From the NCBI RefSeq assembly GCF_900176305.1, contig NZ_FWXH01000006.1, positions 62,001-126,000 on the forward strand: a stretch of 64,000 nt of DNA, given 5' to 3'. The notes under the pieces are model-generated. The model searched no databases and was not told the origin of the DNA. It was given only the letters and a program-made list of their open reading frames with translations. Shown in pieces: positions 19,424-27,282 of the stretch. Every line of letters starts with the position of its first letter. Positions within the stretch are counted from its first letter, which is position 1. This stretch comes from Clostridium acidisoli DSM 12555. Lineage in GTDB: Bacteria > Bacillota > Clostridia > Clostridiales > Clostridiaceae. The translations under genes and the position numbers were made by a program.

Positions 19424-19915
19424 CTAATGCAATTTCATAAACTCTTCATAAAACATTTGTTTTGCCTCTAATTTTTCTAATGAGTATCTACCATTTCTAG
19501 GAGTAACGTTCTTATATCCATTAAGAATAAATTTTGCTCTTTTTCTTTTTGTTTCTATAACTAAATATGCTTCAATTGCACTTAATAATGTTATTGCGTC
19601 ATTGTATTTTACAACATAAGTAAAACATTCACGGTGACGTTCTAAATTATAATTTTTTTTATGTTTTATTGTACCCATACCCGTTTTTAATTTTATCCAA
19701 TCTAGCAACTCCATAGTAGTAGAAGCTATGCTAATACAAGGTGCCGGGAATTGATTCTTATGAAATTTTAATAGCATTATACTACCTTCGCCATCAACTA
19801 TTCCAGCTATATATGCCTTTTCTTCTTTAGTCAAAATAACATCACAACCTAACATAATTTGTATATATAGTAATAGTTTAACCATTGTAAGGATAGGTAT
19901 GCCCATGAATATCAT
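19424..19915 (-). CDS. LAGLIDADG homing endonuclease
   Basis: Up to 163 residues with one LAGLIDADG-type motif, YIAGIVDGEGS, at about residues 35-45. The motif supplies both a dimer helix and the catalytic Asp/Glu, so the enzyme would work as a homodimer. The remaining segments, such as TTMELLDWIKLKTGMG, fit this family. The start is uncertain: candidates at residues 1, 11 and 21 all lack a clear ribosome binding site, and the first 20 residues may not be translated. It is antisense to tmRNA and lies outside the intron, which is unusual for an intron-homing gene. Confidence 0.8.
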   Translation of the reverse strand: MIFMGIPILTMVKLLLYIQIMLGCDVILTKEEKAYIAGIVDGEGSIMLLKFHKNQFPAPCISIASTTMELLDWIKLKTGMGTIKHKKNYNLERHRECFTYVVKYNDAITLLSAIEAYLVIETKRKRAKFILNGYKNVTPRNGRYSLEKLEAKQMFYEEFMKLH

Positions 19916-19940
19916 TTATTTAGGTGGAGAAATAATATTC

Positions 19941-20099
19941 GTGGAGCAAAGAAAGATTAGAAAATTATACGATACATTTTTAAATTATTCTTATAGTGAT
20001 TTAATGGACTTATTTAAAAAAGCAAAAACTAAGGAAGAACAGGATTTCTATGTTATGTTCTCTAATTTAGTACTTAAAAGAGAAGCTAAAAAGGTATAG
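19941..20099 (+). CDS. Small protein, possible antitoxin partner of a zeta-like toxin
   Basis: About 52 residues from a GTG at 19941, with AGGTGGAG at 19922-19929 somewhat far upstream; an in-frame ATG at 19905 is an alternative. It is charged and helical (YSDLMDLFKKAKTKEEQDF) without a recognised domain. It ends 9 bases before a gene remnant whose N-terminus looks like a zeta-type P-loop kinase. The layout of a small helical protein before a zeta toxin suggests an antitoxin, but this is inference. Confidence 0.5.
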   Translation: MEQRKIRKLYDTFLNYSYSDLMDLFKKAKTKEEQDFYVMFSNLVLKREAKKV

Positions 20100-20108
20100 G
20101 TAAGTAGC

Positions 20109-20290
20109 ATGGACACATATACAATATTTGCAGGTGTTAATGGATCAGGTAAAACTTCAGTTTATAAATCAACGAAATTAATGTTTATGATAATACGGAT
20201 ATATTTAAATTAGTTTTATGCATAGAACAAGGGAAATTAGTCTGGAAAGATGATATATTGCCAGATTGGATAAAATCAGTAATTTGTTGA
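20109..20290 (+). pseudogene. Remnant of a zeta-toxin-like P-loop kinase, internal deletion and frameshift
   Basis: The first codons read MDTYTIFAGVNGSGKTSVYK, with the Walker A motif GVNGSGKT of zeta-toxin and related ATPases. After about 22 codons the frame breaks. In another frame the DNA continues NVYDNTDIFKLVLCIEQGK and LVWKDDILPDWIKSV up to the stop at 20288-20290, which looks like the C-terminal end of the same protein family. The 100-150 codons expected between them are missing. The product cannot be active. The intact small gene before it may be the orphan antitoxin. Confidence 0.65.
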
Positions 20291-20325
20291 AGATAAAACG
20301 TATGGTGGATTTTAAAGGTCACGCT

Positions 20326-20337
20326 TCGCCTCAACCA
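20326..20337 (+). repeat. Imperfect copy of the tmRNA 3' end (possible att site)
   Basis: TCGCCTCAACCA differs at one base from TCGCCTCCACCA, the last 12 bases of tmRNA at 19351-19362. The copies are 975 bases apart in direct orientation and flank the endonuclease gene and the zeta remnant. Integrating elements often use the ssrA 3' end as an attachment site and leave such a duplicate. Twelve bases is short, so chance cannot be excluded. Confidence 0.45.
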
Positions 20338-20339
20338 AT

Positions 20340-20369
20340 AAAACCCTTGACGGATGTCGGGGGTTTTTT
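20340..20369 (+). terminator. Terminator downstream of the ssrA-linked relic
   Basis: AAAACCC (20340-20346) pairs with GGGTTTT (20361-20367), and GAC/GTC continue inside around GGAT, followed by T. If the repeat at 20326-20337 is an old att site, this could be the original tmRNA terminator pushed downstream. Confidence 0.7.
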
Positions 20370-20659
20370 AAGCTAATAAGAAAGATTAGGATTAGATACG
20401 GTGAACCGTAGCACAAATGACGTGGACTTTTTAAAGTATTGTATGATGAACCGTATTGAAGTAGAAGTATTGTTTTAATTATATATTAAATAAATAGATT
20501 TCTAAGCATCAGGTGGAGTTTTTACATCCATCTGATGCTTAGAAATCATTATCCAGGGACTTAGTAGCCGTTATCTCTTAGCTTTTGAAGCGAGAGTATT
20601 ACGGATGGTTGTCATGGGATAAATTCAAAACAATCAGAGGTTATCGCATATGCTGCTTT
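20370..20659. other. Gene-free stretch with a large hairpin and a possible coding relic
   Basis: Besides the hairpin at 20497-20547 there is a short open frame around 20555-20620, ending MVVMG before a stop, that reads like a fragment of a protein C-terminus but that I cannot assign. The base composition is less AT-rich than the flanks. No start codon with a ribosome binding site is seen. Confidence 0.35.
20497..20547. repeat. Long inverted repeat (hairpin)
   Basis: GATTTCTAAGCATCAG (20497-20512) is perfectly repaired by CTGATGCTTAGAAATC (20532-20547). The stem extends inward by GTGGA/TCCAT to about 21 bp with a 10-base loop. It lacks a T-run, so it is not an ordinary terminator. It may be the end of a mobile element or a structured RNA. 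Confidence 0.7.
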
Positions 20660-21502
20660 TTATTCATTTGCAGTGAAATCAGTAGAAAAAGCAAGCTCTT
20701 CTTGGCTTTCAAGCTCTTGAAGACGACTTAAGAGAGCTTGATGTATTGAATTGTAGGAGTCGCTGCCAAGGGTAATTCTTTTTGGAATTAGTTGCTTATC
20801 CACGCTGTTAATTATGATTTTTACCATTTTTGCAGGATCTCCAATAGGATTCATAGAGGTATTTTCAAGCATACGTCTTACGTTATATACTGGAGTAATT
20901 GAGTAAACCTCTAATTCTTCACCCAATTTGGCACTGTGATTTTTAAAGTTCGTACGAGCTCCACCAGGCTCAACTATAGTTAGACTTATGTTAAAAGGAG
21001 CTACTTCCTGACTTACAGCTTCGCAGAAGCCCTCAATTCCCCATTTAGTCGCATGATAGAGTGATCCTCCAGGGTACGCGGTTTGGCCAGCAACTGACGA
21101 AAATTGTATGATATGTCCTCCTCCTTGAGCACGTAGATGAGGCAAGGAAGCTCGTATTAAATGGATGGATCCTAAAAGATTTGTGTCAATCTCATGAGTA
21201 ATTTGATCAATAGTTAATTCTTCTGCCGCACCAAAAAGCCCATAACCAGCGTTGCTGACAATAACATCAATTTTCCCAAGTTCATTGAAGGCTTGGTTGA
21301 CAACCTCATAAATTGCTGTGGTATCTGTAACATCAAGATGAGCCACCCACAGAAGATTGTCGTATTTTTCCTTAAGATCGTCTACTGAATTCATATTGCG
21401 GACAGTACCAGCAACTTTATGGCCCCTCTTAAGGAGTTGTTCAGACATATGTCGTCCGAATCCGCTGTTAATACCAGTTATAAACCAAGTTCTTTGTTCC
21501 AT
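20660..21502 (-). CDS. Short-chain dehydrogenase/reductase
   Basis: A 280-residue SDR oxidoreductase of classical type. The cofactor motif is TGINSGFG near the N-terminus. NAG is in VSNAGYGLF. The active site has Ser in QFSSVAGQTAY and the YxxxK motif in YHATKWG. Substrate is unknown. The ATG has GAAAGAGG upstream on the minus strand. It is divergent from an AraC-type regulator, which may control it. Codon use is less AT-biased than in the neighbours, which suggests horizontal transfer together with the regulator. Confidence 0.85.
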   Translation of the reverse strand: MEQRTWFITGINSGFGRHMSEQLLKRGHKVAGTVRNMNSVDDLKEKYDNLLWVAHLDVTDTTAIYEVVNQAFNELGKIDVIVSNAGYGLFGAAEELTIDQITHEIDTNLLGSIHLIRASLPHLRAQGGGHIIQFSSVAGQTAYPGGSLYHATKWGIEGFCEAVSQEVAPFNISLTIVEPGGARTNFKNHSAKLGEELEVYSITPVYNVRRMLENTSMNPIGDPAKMVKIIINSVDKQLIPKRITLGSDSYNSIHQALLSRLQELESQEELAFSTDFTANE

Positions 21503-21761
21503 TTCTCTATACCTCTTTCTTATTAAAATTTAATAGTTTAGACATCAAGTTTGACTAAACATATTATCACATGAAAAATAAAAACATAATATAACGATAA
21601 TGCTTAAAACTAGCCTAATTCTGCAAAATATTAATTCAATGAATTAATGAAAAAACAAATTGATTATTGATATAATATTTACTATAGCATTAAGAGCTAT
21701 TATCATTGAGTTAGAGAAATGAAGTAAGATGTGGAACTAATAAAGGCTGGGTGAGAAATAG

Positions 21762-22739
21762 ATGTTAGATCAAAAAGAAAATTTTAAAAAAGAAGTATTA
21801 TTTGAAGATGGCAAATTTATTAAGCAGAAGGCATTGGATACTATGATTGAGATAACAGAGAAGATTACGAAAACAGATGGAAGAAGGAGAACAATAATCC
21901 CTTTTCTTTCAATCGAAAGGCACAGTAAAGAAATTCCACTAACTCCAGGAGTTATGAATCCTGCATTTGGTATTATTCTTCAAGGAAGAAAGGAAGTTCA
22001 TTTAGGAAAAGAAGTTATTCATTTTAATCCAGGGGATTTCGTAGCTTCTATAATTGATATGCCTGTATCTGTACAAGTGATAGGGGCTTCAGAAGAGCTG
22101 CCCAGTATTAGTCTGCGAATTGGCTTTACTAGAAGCGAAATTGCTTCTGTTGTCATGGGCGCTCAAATTGAATTTAACCTAAAGAATAAGAATCTATATT
22201 TAGGAGCATTTGTAGGAAGAACAGATGAGGAGCTGCTGGATTTATTTATAAGACTTTTAAAGCTAATTGAGAGACCTAAAGATGCACACTTTTTATCGGA
22301 GCTTATTAAGCGAGAAATGATTTATCATCTATTGACTGGTGAGTACGGATACTTGTTTTTTCAACAGGTTCAAGCTGAACAGCAGGCAGATGGAATAGGT
22401 AAAGCAATAGAATGGATCAAGAAAAATTATAAACGTTCTTTTACCGTGGAAGAGCTAGCAAAATCAAATAATATGAGTGTATCAGGATTACACCATAAGT
22501 TCAAAGCTGTAACTGCCATTGGTCCATTACAATATCAGAAAGAGCTGCGGCTTCATGAAGCAAGACGACGCATGTTTAGTGATTATATTGATGTTACTAC
22601 TGCAGCCATGGAAGTTGGTTATGAAAGCTCATCTCAATTTACCAGGGAATATAAGCGATTATTCGGACAGCCGCCACTTAAAGATATAAGAGCTTTGCGA
22701 AAAAGTTTTGAAAATGGTGAATTTCAAAGTGGTATATAA
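21762..22739 (+). CDS. AraC-family transcriptional regulator
   Basis: A 325-residue regulator. The N-terminal region (about 35-190) resembles the AraC_N cupin-like domain (PGVMNPAFGIILQGRKEV, HFNPGDFVAS). The C-terminal region (about 220-315) carries the two AraC/XylS helix-turn-helix units (FTVEELAKSNNMSVSGLHHK and TAAMEVGYESSSQFTREYKR). This architecture is common beside SDR genes and is thought to respond to small aldehydes or related compounds. The divergent SDR gene 259 bases away is the likely target. Confidence 0.88.
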   Translation: MLDQKENFKKEVLFEDGKFIKQKALDTMIEITEKITKTDGRRRTIIPFLSIERHSKEIPLTPGVMNPAFGIILQGRKEVHLGKEVIHFNPGDFVASIIDMPVSVQVIGASEELPSISLRIGFTRSEIASVVMGAQIEFNLKNKNLYLGAFVGRTDEELLDLFIRLLKLIERPKDAHFLSELIKREMIYHLLTGEYGYLFFQQVQAEQQADGIGKAIEWIKKNYKRSFTVEELAKSNNMSVSGLHHKFKAVTAIGPLQYQKELRLHEARRRMFSDYIDVTTAAMEVGYESSSQFTREYKRLFGQPPLKDIRALRKSFENGEFQSGI

Positions 22740-22832
22740 GGTGTATCCTTTATTATGGTAATAGTTATGAAGTAATTATTTGCCGTTTTAGTATTTAGAT
22801 TTTTAAAAGTCTACGTTATAACCGTTACGGAG

Positions 22833-22925
22833 AACCATACTATAAGTAATCATATTCTGGGCTTGGGCGGAGCCCATTTCCCTTCTTGAATAAGGAACTC
22901 AGCAGACGATAATATTAGTATGGTT
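22833..22925. other. Structured element closed by a 10-bp stem
   Basis: AACCATACTA (22833-22842) pairs perfectly with TAGTATGGTT (22916-22925). Inside are a second hairpin, TGGGCT/AGCCCA with a 7-base loop (22858-22876), and a weaker TTCC/GGAA hairpin. The arrangement looks like a folded RNA with two inner arms, or the ends of a small mobile element. No known RNA family was recognised. Confidence 0.5.
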
Positions 22926-22933
22926 TATTTTAA

Positions 22934-23101
22934 TTCTTGACTTTGGATGATAGCGTACAAGAGGTTTCTTCTTATTTTGTTTCAAGAAGAGTTATGATGA
23001 TAAGTCCTGTTGATCCTGTGTCAACTGCAGTGGGAATAGTTTTAGTAACAACTTTTGTTCCTTTGATAACATTACCAGTAGTATCTTATGTTGTGTTTTA
23101 A
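22934..23101 (+). pseudogene. C-terminal fragment of a membrane transporter
   Basis: An open stretch of 55 codons without a plausible start, preceded by a stop. The last part is hydrophobic (STAVGIVLVTTFVPLITLP, then VVSYVVF), resembling the last helix of an auxin-efflux-carrier-type permease or a similar transporter. The N-terminal ten or more helices are missing. The assignment to a family is a guess. Confidence 0.4.
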
Positions 23102-23270
23102 ATTAATGGTTTTAGTGTTAATATTTTAGGTAAACAATATAAGAGTTTAATTTAAATTTACCTTAATTTTATATGTCCATGCAAAAAGGAGTGGATACAT
23201 TTAAATTAATAGTTGAAGTGCTTATTTATTGTATATTAATAAAAATATATAAATTATGAAGGAGTTAAAA

Positions 23271-24257
23271 ATGAAATTATTGCATATTGGAAAACTTGGA
23301 AATGTGAAACGTTTTTCTGGAAAATCAGAGTTAATGGAAAGTGTGGAAATCATTGAAATGCCTGCAGGACTAAGTGAAGATGAATATGTTGCAGTAGGTA
23401 AAGATGCAGATTTTATTGTAGCCGATGCTATGGCTAAGGTGTCTGGAAAATTGATTAAAGGAATGCTTAATTTAAAAATGATTCACTCAGAAGGAGTTGG
23501 GTATAATTTTTTTGATTTAGAAGCTGCCAGAGAAAAGCAGATTTATGTATGTAATTGTAAGGGAATGAATGCTATGGCAGTAGCAGAACAGACAATTCTT
23601 CTTATGCTTAGCATGCTTAGAAATGTAAGAAACTGTGATCAAGCGGTTCGTAATGGACATCAGATTGAGAAAAAAGAAGAGTATATGAAAAAAGGGAATT
23701 TAATGGAGTTATCTGATTGCAAAGTGGGACTAATTGGTTTTGGAGATATTGCTAAGTGTACAGCAATGATTTTAAAAAGTTTTAATGTAGAGACGTATTA
23801 TTATAGTAGGACCCAAAGTGATAAAGATGTAGAAGAAAAATATAATGTAAAATATTTGGAACTTGATGAATTATTAAAAAATTGTAATGTATTTAGTATT
23901 CATTTACCTGTCACAAATACTACTTATGAGATGGTAAATGATGAGTTTTTTAGCAAGATACCAGAAGGATCTTATTTGGTTAATACAGCAAGAGGAGAAC
24001 TGGTTGATAGTATGTCATTAGTGAGAGCTTTAGAAAGTGGAAAGCTTGAAATGGCAGCTTTGGATACTATAGCAGGTGAACCGGTTCAATTGAGTAATGT
24101 GTTATTAAATCAAGAACAGAAAATTATGGACAAAATAATATTTAGTCCTCATATTGGTGGTATAACGGCTTCAAGTTTTAAAAGAGGATATTCAATGATA
24201 TGGAGCAACATTAAAAAAGTAATAGCAGGTGAAAAGCCTGATCATATTGTTAACTGA
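23271..24257 (+). CDS. D-isomer-specific 2-hydroxyacid dehydrogenase
   Basis: About 328 residues. The NAD-binding motif is GLIGFGDIAK (about 155-165). The catalytic set is visible: Arg in NTARGELVD, Glu in LDTIAGEP and His in SPHIGGIT. The enzyme would reduce a 2-keto acid or oxidise a D-2-hydroxy acid; the substrate cannot be told from sequence. The start was placed at the ATG at 23271, six bases after AAGGAG, rather than at the in-frame ATG at 23256 that overlaps this site. It precedes the MBL pseudogene on the same strand. Confidence 0.85.
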   Translation: MKLLHIGKLGNVKRFSGKSELMESVEIIEMPAGLSEDEYVAVGKDADFIVADAMAKVSGKLIKGMLNLKMIHSEGVGYNFFDLEAAREKQIYVCNCKGMNAMAVAEQTILLMLSMLRNVRNCDQAVRNGHQIEKKEEYMKKGNLMELSDCKVGLIGFGDIAKCTAMILKSFNVETYYYSRTQSDKDVEEKYNVKYLELDELLKNCNVFSIHLPVTNTTYEMVNDEFFSKIPEGSYLVNTARGELVDSMSLVRALESGKLEMAALDTIAGEPVQLSNVLLNQEQKIMDKIIFSPHIGGITASSFKRGYSMIWSNIKKVIAGEKPDHIVN

Positions 24258-24490
24258 TTATAATAATTTATATTCAGAAAAAACAATAGAAAAACTATGT
24301 GATTTTTTACCATAATTCTATTTCTTGCTATTATGAAACAAATATGAACTTACTTTTATTAATGAGTAATTATGTACTGTACAACATGTAATGTTTGACG
24401 TATTCATAATTAAGTAATAAAATTGTAGTTGCAAGTAGAATTAGCATAATCTAGAAGGATTTTCTTATTACCAGGAGGAGGTAGAGATAA

Positions 24491-25160
24491 ATGAATGAAG
24501 AAAAAATAGATCTTCCACAAGAATTATTTGATAATACTCCTTTGGAACCAACAAAAGTTTTTGATAATTTATATTGTATTGGCAGTCGAAGCGTTGTAGC
24601 ATGGGTCTTAAAGACATCTGAAGGAATCATATTGATTGATTCAATGTGGGACAATCATGATGCGAAGTTAATTATAGATGGTATGAAAAAATTGGATTTA
24701 AGTCCACAGGAGATTAAAAAAATGTACAATTGATATTATGATAAAAGACGGGCAAAAAATAGAATTAGGTGATACTATAGTAACTATTGTAGAAACACCA
24801 GGACATACACCAGGTTGTGTATCTTTAATTTTTTCTGTTAAAGAAAATGAAACAAATTATAATGCAGTACTATGGGGAGGAACTGGAGCTCCAAGTGATT
24901 TGGAAGGAAAATTATATTATAGAAAATCTATTGATTATTTCGAGAAGTATGCACATATAGAGCACGCCACAGTAGAAATTACAGCTCATTTGTTCTGTGA
25001 AAATGGATATTCAAAATTAGAAACAGTACGAAATAGAAAAGATAACGAAACAAATCCATTTCTTATAGGAGAAGATGGTATTAAGAATTACTTTGATAAT
25101 TTACGTAAACAGATAGATTATATGATAGAAAAACAAAAAAACAAGAGTGGAGAAAATTAA
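24491..25160 (+). pseudogene. Metallo-beta-lactamase-fold hydrolase, metal site deleted
   Basis: The first 80 codons encode the fold's N-terminal part (SRSVVAWVLKTSEGIILIDS) up to SPQEIKKMYN and a stop. A second open frame starting at 24738 continues with KDGQKIELGDT and VETPGHTPGCVSLIF, the second half of the same fold. The HxHxDH metal-binding segment that belongs between the halves, about 70-80 codons, is absent, and the reading frame changes near 24720-24740. The gene had a strong ribosome binding site, AGGAGG. Unless the two pieces do something new, it is a deletion pseudogene. Confidence 0.75.
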
Positions 25161-25667
25161 GTATTTTAATTTATGATAATAAAATTTTACAAAAAGTAAT
25201 AGACAAATTGAGCCGGGGGTGCGGATATTTTGGAAAAAAGCACGATGCATTCCAATGGTAATATTATCAATAATAATATCAGCAATATCTTTTGGTGACA
25301 TGTTCTGCGAATAGGTATACCACCATTTGATTGTTGTCATTGCAGAGGCTGCAAACAAACGAGCAAATAATTCCTGTTCTTGAGATAATTCATTCTTAGA
25401 CTGATAGATTTCATTATATTTTAGATTAAAAAATCCTGAACCAATAGAATTTGATAGTTCTTCTAAGGTTGATTTTACTAATAATTCTCTTAAATCATAC
25501 TTGTCATGATAATATTTATAAAATGTAGAACGATTAATTTTTGCTGCAGTCGTAATATCTTTTATAGTAATAGAAGTGAATTTTTTTTGATTAATACATA
25601 TGGCGAATCCATTTTTTATGTTTTCAAGAGTTTTTACAACACGTAAATCCATTACATCATTTAGCAT
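25101..25667 (-). CDS. TetR-family transcriptional regulator
   Basis: A 188-residue regulator. The N-terminal helix-turn-helix reads TIKDITTAAKINRSTFYKYY (about 34-53). The C-terminal part up to about residue 140 resembles the TetR_C_7 type found near DhaS and similar proteins. The last 40 residues are hydrophobic and overlap the end of the convergent MBL pseudogene by 60 bases, so the C-terminus may have been altered. The ATG at 25667 has GGAGTG upstream. It is divergent from the NIPSNAP-like gene, and a perfect palindrome lies between the two. Confidence 0.85.
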   Translation of the reverse strand: MLNDVMDLRVVKTLENIKNGFAICINQKKFTSITIKDITTAAKINRSTFYKYYHDKYDLRELLVKSTLEELSNSIGSGFFNLKYNEIYQSKNELSQEQELFARLFAASAMTTIKWWYTYSQNMSPKDIADIIIDNITIGMHRAFFQNIRTPGSICLLLFVKFYYHKLKYLIFSTLVFLFFYHIIYLFT

Positions 25668-25739
25668 TTGTCACACTCCAATTCATTTATTATTATATTG
25701 TATTAATATTTTATCATAAACAACAAAATCTAATAAGTT

Positions 25740-25755
25740 TGTTGCTTAAGCAACA
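25740..25755. promoter_or_regulatory. Perfect 16-bp palindrome, likely TetR operator
   Basis: TGTTGCTTAAGCAACA is a perfect palindrome in the 178-base gap between the divergent TetR and NIPSNAP-like genes. A TATAAT at 25799-25804 lies downstream of it toward the latter. Position and symmetry fit an autoregulatory TetR operator. Confidence 0.7.
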
Positions 25756-25845
25756 TTTAGAGTATATTCTATTGATATTTTTTAACTTTTTCGCTTGTTA
25801 TAATATTAATATAAAAATAAAATAGTTAAGTAAAGGAGATAAAAA

Positions 25846-26178
25846 ATGTTTCAATTAAGAACTTATACACTTGCAAGTGAAGAGGCAGCTAAAATTTATT
25901 TAGATATACATTGGGCACGCCATTTAAAAAGTTTATCAAAGTATGGAATTAAAGTACATGGAGTTTTTTTAGCAAAAGAAACTAATCTAGCACAAGTTGT
26001 TGCTCTAGTATCTTATGAAGAAGGAGCGAGTATTTCTGAAGTGAATGCTGCATATATGAAAAGTCCAGACTTGAGAGCTGACATGGAAGGATTCAACATA
26101 GAGGATATAATTAGTGTTGATGAGATACTGTTAGAAGAAGCTAAATATTTTCAAATGGAAGACGATTCTAGGAAATAG
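25846..26178 (+). CDS. NIPSNAP-like small protein
   Basis: A 110-residue protein that begins FQLRTYTLASEEAAKIY and contains HWARHLKSLSKYGIKVHGVF, which fits the NIPSNAP/dimeric alpha-beta barrel superfamily. The biochemical function is unknown. AAAGGAG precedes the ATG. Its promoter region contains the TetR palindrome, so it is probably the regulated target. The MBL and hydroxyacid dehydrogenase genes nearby may belong to the same pathway. Confidence 0.65.
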   Translation: MFQLRTYTLASEEAAKIYLDIHWARHLKSLSKYGIKVHGVFLAKETNLAQVVALVSYEEGASISEVNAAYMKSPDLRADMEGFNIEDIISVDEILLEEAKYFQMEDDSRK

Positions 26179-26245
26179 ACGGATTTTTATTAATTATTTT
26201 AAATGACTTAGAAAGTTATAAAGAGTATTCTCCATACACATTGAT

Positions 26246-26280
26246 AAATAATGAGGTTTATTATATGAATCCCATTATTT
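26246..26280. terminator. Hairpin between convergent NIPSNAP-like and PfkB genes
   Basis: AAATAATG (26246-26253) pairs with CATTATTT (26273-26280). It lies between the two gene ends and could serve both strands. The T-tracts are weak. Confidence 0.5.
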
Positions 26281-26291
26281 ATTCATATAAT

Positions 26292-27200
26292 TCAAGATTT
26301 CAATTTGGGTATTATCTGATTAAAAACATGCGAAGGTAGAAGACTGCCTTTTATCTCGACGACTTTAGTAGATACTTGATTGGCTATCTCGAGGCTTTTT
26401 ATATAGGAATATCCTAATTTTCTAGAAGCCATGAAGGCTCCAATGTGAGAATCACCTGCACCGATTGTATCAACAACATCAGCTTTGATACCAATGGTAT
26501 GCTGTAGGTTTTTGCCATCATATAGATAGGATCCGTTTTCACCATCTGTAATGACAATCAAATTATTGGTTAAAGAATAAAGTATCTTAACAGCTCCTTC
26601 TAAAGTTGAAGCTTTTGTAAAAGCTAGAATTTCATCCATATTTAAATGAACAATTGGTGAAAGTTTGAAAATTGCATCAATCTTTTCTTTATCTATCATT
26701 GAGAATCTTGGTCCAGGGGCAAAGAAAACTTGTAGATGTCTGTTTTTATTAAGAAATGATATGATTTTATTACCTGTGGATTCCTCAATTTCTAGGCCAC
26801 AAATGTAAACCTGGTCAAAATCATCCATATTAATTCCATTAAGCCACAGAGGGTTAAAAGTATATTCAGCACCGTGATATGATAGAAAAGTTCGTTCGCC
26901 GTTAGATTCAACATAACAATAACAACACCCACTATCTTGATCTGTAATTCGGACAAAAGGTGATAATCCCATTTTTTTAAGCTGTGAAGTCACATAATCT
27001 CCATAGATTCCGGTACCGATAGGTGAACAAAACACATAAGGGACTTCAAAAAGATTTATTATGTTCTGCACATTAAAAGCACAACCGCCGATAGACATAG
27101 TCTGACTATTTATGTGACAGTCTTCAGTGGTAGTGGGAAGTTTTTCTATATTTATAATTATATCAAGTACGGTAGATCCTATAATCAGTGCTTTTTTCAT
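26292..27200 (-). CDS. PfkB-family carbohydrate kinase
   Basis: A 302-residue ribokinase-like kinase. The N-terminal glycine motif is in SIGGCAFNVQN, and the C-terminal ATP and catalytic-base motif is DTIGAGDSHIGAF. It would phosphorylate a sugar or nucleoside; it resembles the group that includes pseudouridine and ribose kinases, but the substrate is not fixed. AGGAGGT precedes the ATG on the minus strand. It is transcribed after the PucR-type regulator, 82 bases apart, probably as one operon. Confidence 0.82.
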   Translation of the reverse strand: MKKALIIGSTVLDIIINIEKLPTTTEDCHINSQTMSIGGCAFNVQNIINLFEVPYVFCSPIGTGIYGDYVTSQLKKMGLSPFVRITDQDSGCCYCYVESNGERTFLSYHGAEYTFNPLWLNGINMDDFDQVYICGLEIEESTGNKIISFLNKNRHLQVFFAPGPRFSMIDKEKIDAIFKLSPIVHLNMDEILAFTKASTLEGAVKILYSLTNNLIVITDGENGSYLYDGKNLQHTIGIKADVVDTIGAGDSHIGAFMASRKLGYSYIKSLEIANQVSTKVVEIKGSLLPSHVFNQIIPKLKS

Positions 27201-27282
27201 GGGTACCTCCTAGGTTTATGTAAAATAAGTTTGTTAGATAATTATATCATACCATAGTTGATAATTTTCTATAGAAATAATA

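Larger units (their letters stand above)
22740..23270. other. Gene-poor stretch with a structured element and a transporter fragment
   Basis: This 531-base gap contains a bipartite hairpin structure (22833-22925) and a fragment of a membrane protein (22934-23101). The remainder, 23102-23258, is AT-rich leader for the dehydrogenase gene without a promoter that I would defend. Confidence 0.5.
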
